NCBI GenBank assembly: GCA_036365455.1
Contig: JAWQUS010000008.1
Location: 10,585,501 to 10,649,500, forward strand
DNA: 64,000 bases
Direction of reading: 5' to 3'
Origin: Macrosoma leucophasiata
Lineage: Eukaryota > Arthropoda > Insecta > Lepidoptera > Hedylidae
Position numbers and translations under genes: made by a program. This document shows positions 49,236 to 60,800 of this stretch, piece after piece (the stretch's first letter is position 1; the number at the start of each line of letters is the position of its first letter). The notes below the pieces were generated by a model. The model saw only the letters and a program-made list of their open reading frames with translations. It had not been told where the DNA came from and did no database searches.

Positions 49236-49425
49236 AGACGACCCGGTTGTTCGATTTTTGATTCGAAGAGTCGCGGGTTCGATTCCCGCCTCGGGACAAA
49301 TATATATGTATGGCCTACAGATATTTGTTTCGGGTCTGGGTTTGTGTATGTGTACAACGGCACCCACGACACAGGTTTATACCTAATGTGGGGCTGCTAG
49401 TGTAAGCGTATTTTATTTATATTAT
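49236..49425 (+). mobile_element. tRNA-derived SINE, second copy
   Basis: The same family as 48031-48245, with an internal deletion in the tRNA-like head (the 'tccagcggtgcgagatgacc' segment is missing) but B-box ggttcgattcccg intact. Confidence 0.7.
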
Positions 49426-49429
49426 TTTA

Positions 49430-52354
49430 TACATCACTTAATTTGTCTTCCGGCTCAATGTTGTAATTAGCTCTTACTGTAAATTAAGTAAGCCTAAATG
49501 GGACTGTTCAGCAAAAAACAAAATCCTATGAGATCTTCCAAGACCTAAGCCTGGCGACTGGGAATATATCAGCCTATCTAAACTAGGTACTCCATTGTAG
49601 GTTCGGCAACGCAACTATCTACCTATCCGTATGCATATGTGATTAATCAAACACAGTACCTACTCCGATCATGTCCTCATGATTGGAGTACTGTGTTTGA
49701 TAAATCAATTTTACCTTATCTTTACTTACCTACTTCCATATAATTATATAAGGTGAACTAGACATTATTTGAATTGAAAAAGGCGGATACAATAATGATA
49801 AACACGATGAGTATCAAGATATTTTATTCGTTTTGTAAATACAAATTGAGCATTAACTGAAATTTTAACACCTACTTACATTTCATAACTTAACAGAAAG
49901 TAATTTTTATGTATTGCTAATACATTACTGTTAATTATTATTAAATATGTCCCTACCTCATTGTACTTATAATTATTTAGTTAATTTGTGATAAATTAAC
50001 TAATATTAATAAAGAAATGGTCGTAACAGCGGCTTGACCGCTTAATTGAATAGCTTTTGTGCTCTAGCTTACATCTTTAATTTTTCTTTTCATTTTGTAC
50101 CGCCTATGAGAGCAGTAGGTATCGATAATCTGATAGTTGTTATTACTTTAGTAGGCGGTAAGACAGAGATAATGAGACTTTCGCTATTGCTGTCTCAGGT
50201 TGCACGAAAGGATAAGATATATCGAAGACCTTAACATGCACAAAAGCAGTTCAGTTAGGCGGTCGAACCGCAGACCTCAAGTGGCGCCACAGACCAGTGG
50301 CGCACTAGCAATTTCGTAAAACGCGTAGGGTGGCCAACTATAGGTACTGTTAAAAACTGTATTAAGTTTTCTTTTTTTGACTACATTATACTTTTTACTG
50401 TTGAACAAAAAAAAAATACAAAAATACTGTTTTCAGCATTAAGATGCTTAATACTACTAGTAAATTATTAAGTTGTGCCAGAAGCTCTATAAAATATGTA
50501 TTTGAAACATTCAATAAGTAAATAAAACACCAATGTAAGTAACATTAAAAAAAATAATAATATTATTTCTCTCAAACCTAAGTAGACTTTATTTCTTGTA
50601 AAAATGTTGGCAACCCTAGAAGTGCCTGTCGCCTCAAGACCTTAGCTACGACGGGCGATGGGTGGTCCAGTGGATCAGGTCCACAAGGTGGACGACATTG
50701 AGTGGCGGCTCGGGCAGCACAGCTTTATTTTGATGCCAGCAATCAAGCGTTATCAAAAAGCTCCTCTGCCCATTGCCGTCTAGGATGCTGCCTTATACCT
50801 ACATTCTCTTCGCTAAAAAAAACCACACTAACATTAAAACTTAAAAAAATACATAGTATATGTTGACGTACTCATCACAACTAAGATCGTAATTTGGGAA
50901 AGTAATACATCTTCAATATAAAATTATATGATCTACAATAATGTAACATCTCATACCTAAGTTAGGTAATAATGAATGTGAAATAAAAATAATAGAAAAC
51001 GTTTTCATTTTTTATTATTAAATTCTCTTCTCGCAAAGTCCCTGATGAATAGACATTATGTGGAGTAAAATAACTGTTTAGACAAACTTCTCAAGTTCTA
51101 CTCTTGACCCTTTTTGCTCTTTCTCAGCCTCTAAAACTATCTACACAGATGTCCAATGTAAAGGGCATTGGACATCTTTTTTGCTATAAACTCTTTGATA
51201 TTCTTATATTCTTAGTACCTAAATCTCCAAAGCATAGATCCTTAATTTATACTCTTGGTATATGTTAATAAGCTGGCCCACCCCACCTAGCTATTACATG
51301 GGACTAAAAAGAAACCTAAGCAAGCTTTTGCCTCTCTTGACCCTAAGGAAATCTTCAGGGAAAACAGGTATTTTCTCTGACAGAAGTTACAACAAAAATG
51401 TACATTATTATACAATATGTAACAGGATAAACGCACACCCTGACATTAGTTAGTTCAGAATCAATAATCAAATCTATTTCAGGTGCAGGCAATATTTTAT
51501 CACAAAATCAATTACAATTAAGTAAATTATGGTCACCCATTTCGTGAACAGTCAAGACATATGATAATGTGTCTAACGTCTATCCAAAATAAAATGCTAG
51601 TCTCAATAAGTTTATTAGAGCTCATTGAGAAGTGCATTTTATTATAGACCATTATTTAAGAAATAATATATAGTGTAAATGAACCTTATTACTAGCGCTC
51701 ATTTTCCAAAAATAAAATAATACTACTATCTTACTTATTAATTGAACAACAATTACACAACAAGTAACAAGTTTACACTATAATGGTACTGTATATTGAA
51801 CTTTAAATACAACATGATCAGACCAATAAAATGGTCATTTAAAATCTATCATCCACTTATCTTTATTATCATAATTTACATGTATACAGTTAATGTTAAA
51901 AAAATGTGTACTTTAATTAGGTATGTACTAATGTTATTTTGTGAAATTGACATACATTTTGTGTTCTACTTTATGGTGTTTTCAAATAAAATACCATGTA
52001 GTACAACTTCATTAGCTTAGTGGTAAAATCAGCTAAATTAGTATTACAGGTGTCACAGATTCAAATGAGATAAATTTATATTTCTGCTTTTTTATCTTTA
52101 CCATAATATGTGAACTTTATATCACTTTAGCAGTGTAATAAATAGTTTACAACTTATTAAGAAAAAAAAACAAAAATTGAAAGCAACACATTAAAAAGCC
52201 ATTTTTGACGAGTTTGGTTACAAACATTGTGACTGAAAAAAAATTGGTCTATTAATAAGCTCCTATTAAGAGATATTGGTTATCAAAAATAAAGACAAAC
52301 TAGTAAAAATGTGACCATAAATGAATAATCATGATTTTGGACCATTAAATTAAA
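49430..52354. other. Gene-free intergenic region between PDPR and the 249-residue ORF
   Basis: Mostly AT-rich. It holds an imperfect hairpin at 49647-49702 ('atcaaacacagtac' with its complement), a 289-bp TA-bordered element at 50328-50616, and a 12-bp inverted repeat with a 7-base loop at 51147-51177 (agatgtccaatg / cattggacatct). A decayed tRNA-like stretch lies at ~52005-52065. No convincing coding exon is seen. Confidence 0.45.
50328..50616. repeat. Small TA-bordered inverted-repeat element
   Basis: Ends GGGTGGCCAAC and GTTGGCAACCC are inverse with one mismatch, and TA lies outside each (50326-50327 and 50617-50618). This fits a Tc1/mariner-type MITE. Confidence 0.5.
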
Positions 52355-53104
52355 TTAAATTACAAGATCATTAAATGTGAATGTAGTAGAAACTGTGGGT
52401 TTTTTCTGTTTTTCTTTTATCAAATCACAGGGTGATTTTGTTTTAAAATCAAACCTTACAATATTGGAGTCTAATTTCTCTTCCCAGTAAACAGCAGGGA
52501 AAGGTTTCACTCTTGAGGTCAGGATCCTCCCAAACGGTGAACATTTTTGGGGCTTAAAATTGTAGTTAAAAAGATATGACACGTCAGTAAATAGATTACG
52601 GGGAAGTTCTTGTGCTTCGGTTTCTGACTTCTCCTCACAGTCTATGAGATCAGCACCAAACAAGGACTCTATAGAGGGAGCTTCACTCATGGTTTCTTCT
52701 GCTTCCATCTGCATCACAAGATCTGGTTGATATGGTTCTTGTATAGCTGCTGAAAGATCTATTAAATACTCATTTACTACATTAGATTTCTCAATCTCTT
52801 GCTCTTTCAGCTTTATTTCCTGTTTCTGCTTTTCCTTAGCAATCAACATATTGCTTAATTGTTGGGCCAATACATTATTAATAGGGCTATTGCTTACATT
52901 AAATGGTGATGGTATAGGAAATCGTTGTCCTGGAGAGCGAGAGAGTAATGTTTCAGAGGCGCTACCACTTTGTAAATTACCCAGGCACGGAATGGGGAAA
53001 GGATCATTTGTGTTACCTTCAGAACTATTTTCTCTTATCGCAGTCTTGGATAGATGATTATCAACTAAAGCAAACAAAGAAGAGAATCCTTTGGAGTCAG
53101 ACAT
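52355..53104 (-). CDS. Intronless 249-residue protein, possible Hbs1/Ski7-related motif
   Basis: A single open frame from ATG (53104) to TAA (52357-52355). It is the longest one-exon ORF in the window apart from the mariner. N-terminus MSDSKGFSSLFALVDNHLSK; residues ~83-112 form a charged helix or coiled coil (IAKEKQKQEIKLKEQEIEKS). An acidic Glu/Ser segment (~133-165) follows. Near the C-terminus, FGRILTSRVKPFPAVYW and IVRFDFKTKSPCDLIKEKQK precede a final TTFTFNDLVI. The FDFKTKSPCDLI segment resembles the PFxFDxPSPDD(L/I) element of the Hbs1 N-terminal region. RVKPFPAVY is one residue off the RxxxFxxxL exosome-contact motif described for the short Ski7-like HBS1L isoform. There is no GTPase domain. 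The family assignment is a hypothesis from memory; that it is a real gene is more secure, as composition and length are protein-like. The plus-strand frame inside it is a shadow. Confidence 0.65.
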   Translation of the reverse strand: MSDSKGFSSLFALVDNHLSKTAIRENSSEGNTNDPFPIPCLGNLQSGSASETLLSRSPGQRFPIPSPFNVSNSPINNVLAQQLSNMLIAKEKQKQEIKLKEQEIEKSNVVNEYLIDLSAAIQEPYQPDLVMQMEAEETMSEAPSIESLFGADLIDCEEKSETEAQELPRNLFTDVSYLFNYNFKPQKCSPFGRILTSRVKPFPAVYWEEKLDSNIVRFDFKTKSPCDLIKEKQKKPTVSTTFTFNDLVI

Positions 53105-53438
53105 TTCCTTAATTCTCTCAAACTTCGAACTACGAAATCACAATATTAACACCACATCATAATCCCACGATTATTTCGATTAAAGAAAGATAAGTGGTTG
53201 TTTTCAAAATATTTTTTTACCGGAGGAAAAGTACTTTTAACTCTGTCGTATTCAATAATGATTGTAACTCATATTGGCTGATAATTTAATGAAATATGTA
53301 ACATCAAAGATTATAATGTTCACTGCATTATAAAATAGAATACAAAAATAAAATTGAAAATATCTAAACAAAATCACATCACCACTTCAATACTTGAAAT
53401 TAATGTCAAATTGTCAAATGTCACGGTCACGTGACATG
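53105..53438. other. Upstream flank of the 249-residue ORF
   Basis: Presumed promoter and 5' UTR of the minus-strand gene. AT-rich, with 'gtcacggtcacgtgac' (an E-box CACGTG within a near palindrome) at ~53420-53435. Confidence 0.35.
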
Positions 53439-54179
53439 ACCATTGAGTTAATACTTAATACACATGGAGAGGGCACATTTTACTATAGAAACAGTAGTTA
53501 TACAATAATGGATAAATACGATACATATCTGAAAAAACAGTTTTAACTCTTTCTAACTAATAGTAGCTCCCTAGGTAAATAGAGACACAAAATGTGTGCA
53601 GAGTATCAATTTTGGAAATGATTTGATGTGACGTCATACGTATGCCCTCGCGTGACCGTCGTCGCCATTGTATGCTCCCGATTTGTGGTAGATCTGTTGT
53701 CAAACAAACAAGTGCTCATAATATTTTTGCTGTTTTCTTTAGAACTAAATCTTTTAACTAGTTATTGTAGTATTCTAGGTTCTGCTTTATGTTGACTCAT
53801 TATGCTCTCGTATTGTTTAAAACAGAATGGTGCAAGAAAAAACGAAAATATTATTATAGTCCGTCAAGCAAGTCTTGAAAAGAATGTTTTTGGATCTAAT
53901 TATTTTCTATACTCTGGCAACTATGACAGTATGTCAAACATTGACATGCAATGTCAAACTGTGTATATTATATCACGTCGTATGTTTTAGTTAGTAACTT
54001 GCTTTAATTTTTCAGTTAATTTGAACATTACTTAGACTGTCTCTTTGTACCTAGGGAGCTACTGGTTAGTTAGAAAGAGTATAAGCTGTATTTTTCAGAT
54101 AAGTGTCGTATTTACCCATTATTGTATAACTACTGTTTCTATAGTAGATGTGCCCTCTCCATGTATATATCTCAATGGT
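53439..54179. mobile_element. Foldback-type element with ~140-bp terminal inverted repeats
   Basis: 53439-53580 and 54045-54179 are inverse with only scattered differences. Both contain catggagagggcacat, 'ctatagaaacagtagttata', 'caataatggataaatacga' and 'agtagctccctaggta'. The outermost bases are accattgag / ctcaatggt. The centre (~460 bases) has no recognisable coding sequence. Whether it transposes by itself cannot be told. Confidence 0.8.
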
Positions 54180-54660
54180 TGAAGTTCATCTTTTTATCGC
54201 CGTTCTCGTTCACACTTTGTCTGTCTGTCTACTCTGTCTACTGTCAAGTGTAGGGTTCCGCAAATTTTTAGAAGTATCGATACCTCCTCGATACCACGTA
54301 TCGTATAAAAATTATCGATACCAGTGAAAGTATCAAATCAAAAGTATCGATACTACACTACAAGCTGCAGTGGTTTTATCAACCTTTTTGAACTCAGAAA
54401 AAAAACAATGATACCATCAGGAGGCGGCATATTGATTTCTAGATATTCACACTAGTCCTAACACAGTCGAAATCAATAAACTAATTATAAATTGTACTAT
54501 TTATTTTTCGTATTAACATATGCGAGTGAACTTTAGAAATTAAAACAAACGGTTCATATCAGTTGTATAGGTATTAATTAGGTATCAATGGATGTCGTTC
54601 ACCGACCCTAAATCGATTAAAAATCAAAAAGGGAAAGCAAAATTTGACGCGTCGCTGTCG

Positions 54661-54745
54661 GACTTCGGTAGTTTAGTGGTAAAGCGGCTGGACTGGTTCT
54701 CCTGAGGTCGCAGGTTCTATTCCCGCCCAAAGTCAAATTTTTCTT
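54661..54745 (+). repeat. tRNA-like sequence (SINE head)
   Basis: From 'acttcggtagtttagtggta' to 'tcgcaggttctattcccgc' and 'ccaaagt'. A 7-bp acceptor stem pairs with one mismatch, the D-arm and A-box are good, the B-box GGTTCTATTCC is slightly off, and the anticodon loop would read GGT. The related, more decayed copy at 11785 suggests a dispersed SINE rather than a working tRNA gene. Confidence 0.5.
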
Positions 54746-55128
54746 TCCGTTTTTTATATAATTTCTAAATTAATTATAATAAATTTAATTTCGTTTTCAA
54801 GATAGATATGTATATAGTCAGTTATATTTAAATCAATCTACCAGAATATTAATGCGGGATGCGGGATTGCACCAAGATATTTGTGAAAGCTAAAATTATA
54901 GTATCATTTCACATCCTTCTGTAACTTAACAAAATCTGTTAAAGTTAGAGAGGGATGGGAAATGTTACAATAACTTTAACTAAATTGTCTAAAGTTTGTA
55001 CAAATTCACACGTCTAATATTCACGAACAAATTGTATAATTTGTGACTTTTTTCAAATAATAAGATGTTATTAGAGCGGCCTAGTTTTAATTAATTTGCA
55101 ATAGAATATTTTATTTATTAACATTAAG

Positions 55129-55217
55129 ATGGTGCTTTATTGTGCAGTGTATGGCTGTATGTCAACAAGTCGTGATGAAAAAATATCATTTTTCAGTTTC
55201 CCGAAGAAAAAAAATAG
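55129..55217 (+). pseudogene. THAP-domain first exon of a P-type transposase (fragment)
   Basis: Reads MVLYCAVYGCMSTSRDEKIS then FFSFPKKKNR, followed by a donor (ag/gtaaaa). C-A-V-Y-G-C and SFFSFPK are the opening of the THAP C2CH zinc finger. The later Trp, Cys and His residues would be in a following exon, which I do not find inside the element. Hence a truncated or internally deleted gene. Confidence 0.6.
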
Positions 55218-56174
55218 GTAAAATAATTATGTTCACAATTACAAAACTTTAGGTACTTTTTTATTTAGTCAGTGCACCTAGAATTTAATAAATTTAAATA
55301 AGTATGGGACAAGACAAAATGTCACAATTAATTATTTGTTATATTGATAAAAGATATTTTGATGGATATGTAAATATTTCATTAATTCAAATTAATTGTT
55401 CCGCAACTGTCTCGCTCTTTCGTATGCTGCCTATTTATTCTTCTCTTAAGGCAAAAAGCCTGCCATCTTGTGATGATGAATGTGATTGAATTGCTTTAGT
55501 AATAAAAGTGTTTCAGTATATTGAATTGAAATGACTTGTCGACGTAATGAGTAGGTAGTGAGTGTTATTTGCCAATACTTGTGCCATTTGTTGAAGTGAA
55601 GTTTGTGTTTTTATGTTTTTAAAATGCACCGGTAAACTGGGTGAAACTAGGTAAGTAGAAATTTGCCTTACTGTTGAGCCGCAGCTGGCCGATATCGGCC
55701 AAGAACAATAAATTAGAAATCAATTGTCATATTTTTTTCGTGGCTTGACAGGTGCATATTGTAAACCGGATCAAAGAATAGAAAGAAAAAAAGATATTTA
55801 TATATTTTTTTTAAGTACTTAAGTATTTTGGCGGAGTGTCCGCGGTGTGGATAGGGTAAGAAGTATCGAGTACATCAGAAAGTATTGATACTTAGTAAAG
55901 TATCGGAACAAAAGTATCGAGTACAAAAGTACTAGGTATTGTAACGAAAGTATCGACACATGATCGATTCTAATTTCTACTCAAGTATCGATACTTTTTG
56001 CGGAACCCTAATAATCAAGTGTCTAATCTTTGGTTTACACGCTTCACGTTTGCAGTGATCCTAGTAAAGAAAAAATATGTTTTCAAAGTAAATTTATTGA
56101 AGTGTAAAGAAAATTTAAATGAAATATTTCTGATATGCTAACGAGTGATTTTGAAACTAAGAAAAAGTCGTCTT

Positions 56175-57834
56175 ATGTTCGTCATGCCAGGCGCAAAATA
56201 TGAACAGCTGTCTGTAAATACGGATGCCGAAGAAGACGTGTTTACAGGGAAACCAAAAGGAAAATGGTCCGATATATGCTTCCAAAAAAGTCTCATGTCA
56301 TTGGGCTTGATCGTCCTTTACATTTCGCTTTCAATCGGCCTTACATTTTATCAGAGAGGTCTGTTGCAGGTGGGAAATTTGTATCTAAACTGTATGATTT
56401 CAATTGATAAATTAAGCCAACCTAAATACATGATTAAAAATTTATTGAATATCTTTGTACAATATTGTAAATTTTCTAATGATAGGTCAGATCAAACTAC
56501 AAAAAAAATAACCAAAATTAAACCATAAAAATAAAATACATAATCTCTAATCATCATAAGTCTCAACAGAATATTCCATTTTCTCTTTTACAAATGGACA
56601 AGATAGGACTAAATGTAAAGAATATGAGACATTCTTTGTCATTTTATTTTTAAAGAAATTCTTTGTCATTCACTAGCAGAGTTCCATAGACCACATTTCT
56701 GAGCAAAACCTGACAAAAAAAACTCTTCTTCAAAATAATTTCAAAAGTAAAGTCAGAATATTGATTACAAATGATGTATCTATCGGTAACTTTTTTGTAA
56801 AAAAAAAGGGTAAATTTATGTTTAAATTATGCAGTGTTGTCAGCTGTGATAGCATAATGCACTGGATTGTATATTTGGCTTGTATTTTGAACATAAAGTA
56901 AAAGTGTTATTATTTTATAGACATATTACTGTTTTATACACTTAAAAATACACAGTTAATTGTAAGCGATTGGTTTACAGTACCTGATTCAAAGTGACTC
57001 TCTTAGAGAATAGTACAGAGTCCAATGAATATCAGTGTAGGTATTTGCTTGTAACCATATATCGCCTCTTTATAAGAATAACGTGACACTTCATCTAAAT
57101 CGTTCTATATGAAATGCAACATTGTTCTTACAAGAATAATATGACATTTCATCTAAATTGTTCTATATGAAATTTCACATTATTCTTGTAAAGAGGCGAT
57201 ATGTACTTCAGATTGTTTGAAATATTTCTATCTATCAGACAGAAATATTTTGTTTAAGAGAGGCCACAAACAATATATTTAAATTATATTTAATTGATAT
57301 GAATCAATGAAGCCACACATCTATACTAATATTATAAAGAGCAAACATTTGTGTTTTTGTATGTATGTTTGTAATTTATTCAAACAAAAAAACTGGACCA
57401 ATTTCAAAAAATTTTTCACTGTTAGAAAATTGTGTCTTCACTCACTGGTGTAGGCCTCCTCCAGCTTGCTCCACCTGTCATGGTTCTGTGCTTGTTGGAG
57501 CCATTTCTGCCCTGCCACCCCAGCAATATCGTCCGACCATCTCTTGTATGGGCAACCAACTGTTTGTTTCCGCTGACGCCAGTACAGTCCATCTTTCCTA
57601 CCGAGTAACATAGGCTATATTAATTCATTGAAAGCGTGCTAGTATAATAAATACACATTTTTAGCTATAAGACTCAAAATATATATAAAAACTTGGAATA
57701 TCTAGTGAATTCATCAACAGAGACAGTTAAATGCATTTTTTGGGGTTAGAATTATGAATGGCGATTTTCTAGCAAAGTATCTATTACCAAAGAGTCTATA
57801 ACAATAAAACAAACTATATAATATAATTAGTATA

Positions 57835-57869
<35 letters not shown>

Positions 57870-60800
57870 GAATTTAATTTACTAACTCTAACACTAATTT
57901 CTAAGAAATAAGTGCCAAAGAATATAACTTTAAAACCACACTAAATAATGTATAACTTTGCAGGACTTCCAATTTCCGCTGACTGTGGTGATGTATCACT
58001 TGATCATTAAATGGATATTATCAGTAGTGGTTAGAATCATCCTGTATTTAATTACTGGGATACCACAGCTTGTGTTGTCATTTATCACATGCCTACGTTC
58101 TGTGGGGCCGACGGGCCTAGCTAGTGGCATTGATGTTGGCTTCTCCAATTGGGGGTTGGAACTTGTGACAATATCACTTTATACTATGACAAAGTCTACT
58201 ACAATTATATTCATACTTGGATTTGCTATCATACTTGGACTTGAAAAAAAAGTGAGTATGCATTTGATATTCAATTTGTTGCGCCTTATTTGCGAAAAAA
58301 ATATTCAGAATAGATAATTCATAATAAAAAACATAATAAAATGCAACATTTTATTATGTTTTTTATTATGAATTATCTATTCTGAATATTACCATAATAT
58401 TGACAATTTAGTACATAGTTGAGGACACTGCTTATTATGCGGTAGCGCATTAAAATAATAATATATTAATCCCTTAGGGTACCAGAAAAATATGACAATT
58501 GATGTCTTATTGCTCTTGGACCCTATTGGGACCATCTGCTGCTTCAGGGATGACGATTTTTTTTTTCATTTCTTTAAGTTTTTTAGATATATTCTTACAA
58601 CTAAAAGTGGATGTTACTGACAATTAAAATTGAGTTTTAAATAGTTTTAACAGAAACTCTTGTCTAAATTACAAGGTTTATAAGTGACACATATTGCCTC
58701 TTAACAAGAATAACGTGACATTTCATCTAAATCGTTCATATGAAACCTAACATTATTCTTACAAGAATAAAGTGTTATTTCATTGTCATTTGTTACGTTA
58801 CATCTGAACGATTTAGATGAAATGTCACGTTATTCTTGTAAAGAGGCCATATGCTGAACAGTTTTTACCAATTCTTAAATAACGGTTAATATTGCATGTC
58901 AGTTTAAAATTGAGTTGAAAGTCAGTATAAATTTAAATACCAGTTTCTTTGAAATTAAAGTGGCAGTAGAAATTACAAACCATTAACTAAACCAACAAAT
59001 TGCGAAGAAAATAATACAAAACCCTGACATTATTATTCATAGGATATCTTTTTATGGTTGTTGTAATATAGATAAATATTATTCAAGCGAATTGTATTAA
59101 ATAGCGAATATTGACGCAAATGAAATATGTATAAGCCCTATTCGAATGCGATTTTCTTTCTTTGATGTCGGTTATAGCAATAATACACTAGTGGAAAAAT
59201 GCACATACATTGCCAGGTTGCCACCCCTGAGAATTTGGTTGTTAAATATATATCTGTGATAGTTATTACGGTACCATACATAACCATCTAACTGGAATAT
59301 GTTAGTGCTGCACACTAATATTTGGCGTAACAGCATAATTTCTAAAGAATTTCCATTCTCTTAAACTTTGTTTATTATTATTTATAAAAAAATATTAGAG
59401 GTCCCTAGTAAGTTTTTTTGAAATTCATTTTCGTATAAAAATCCTAAAGCAGTTCAAAGAATATATCTATCCAATGGCGAAGCTATGGGAGGCGGCCCTC
59501 ACCGGGTGCCACCCGTTTGGGGGTGACACCCTCTGCAGTGATGTTTAAATAACCAAAATTGGTTAGTGGTTTTGGACGTGCAAATGCAAAAGAATGGGTA
59601 GTAATTCTTCTTTTTTTATTTGATATTATACAGGATTCTATATGCTGCCTATGGGCGGCAACGCATATAGGCAGCATATAGAATCCTCTAAGACTACGCA
59701 GATATGTTTTAATGTTCAGTATATACCTATAAAATTGAAGTGTGACGCTCTTACACATTGAAGAAAAAAACTCTTTTTTTCAGTCGTGGTCACTGGTCGG
59801 TATAGTTCTAATGATCGCCGCCGGGCTTATAATGTTCACGTACAAAGCCACTCAGTTCAACCTGAACGGCTTTAACTTCTTGTTATTGGCATCGTTCGCT
59901 GCCGGCCTTCGGTGGACGTTCGCTCAGCTTCTCATGCAGAAGTCCAAGCTCGGGCTTCACAACCCCGTGGACATGGTGTTCCACGTGCAGCCCTGGATGT
60001 TCCTCTCGCTGCTACCTTTTACGGCCACTTTTGAAGGTATGTCCTAGAAAGGTTCCTATTTACTAGTGCTAGGTGCTAGGGTTACAGAGTCAGAGCGTGT
60101 TACTTTATTTATATCATTAATCGGCCGCAAGATTAACTACACCAATGGCCGTAGTGGTCCGGCAATATTGTATTCCGTTAAGTATAGTTTGGATGGTATG
60201 GCCCCGTAATTTATGTCTTTGTCGTCATCATCATCATCATCACTCCAGTCGAAAAACATCCACTCCTGGACAAAGCCTTCCACCAAAACGCTCACCACAG
60301 TGTTGTGCGTCATTAGGTGAGAATGTCTCATTTACCTATAAATTGCGGGACCATACATTAAATCTAGGAATAACTTTACTATTCTATAACTATCTTAACT
60401 ATACTAATCGGAGTATGATTACAAAACAACTGAGGACCAACAGGAGTGGTAAAAAATCTGCAGCTATACACGCACTTCGCCTTATATACCTAATATTCGT
60501 TGGAAAATTTTATATTCTTCTTGCTTATTAATTATTGAAAATGTCATTGTATTTTGGGAGTGAAATATTTATACTAGACTTCGGGTGAACTTTGAAATTT
60601 ATTATTGTTTTGTGTATCTGTATGACGTAATTTATTCTGCCAAATCATGTAACTCATTCTTCCAAATCACTGGGTTTTGAAGGGTTACAAAAGAAGTCAA
60701 GTTTACCGTAAATTGTTTTGACGTTTTATGTATTATGAATCTGTAACATATTTGTGTTGCTTTGGTTATTAAGCAATGAATCTTTCATGAGTGAAACGTT

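Larger units (their letters stand above)
54252..56014 (+). mobile_element. 1.76-kb element with THAP-encoding exon and 8-bp duplication
   Basis: Inverse ends AGGGTTCCGCAAA and TTTTTGCGGAACCCT (the right end has five extra bases, AATAA). An exact 8-bp direct repeat TCAAGTGT lies at 54244-54251 and 56015-56022. The subterminal regions carry many copies of AAGTATCGATACT-like sequence, typical of transposase binding sites. A THAP-like exon (55129-55217) points to the P superfamily, whose transposases start with a THAP domain. There is no catalytic region, so it is non-autonomous. Nested in it are a tRNA-like sequence (54661-54745) and a repeat fragment near 55672-55760 that also occurs at ~6550. 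Confidence 0.7.

Noticed and set aside
53802..53990. 62-codon frame in the centre of the foldback element
   Set aside because: No domain, ordinary length for chance, and enclosed by non-coding inverted repeats.
56370..56528. Continuation of SLC35C2 exon 1 past the donor
   Set aside because: The frame loses similarity to the transporter immediately after LLQ/gtggga, and the next exon at 57964 continues the family sequence in phase.
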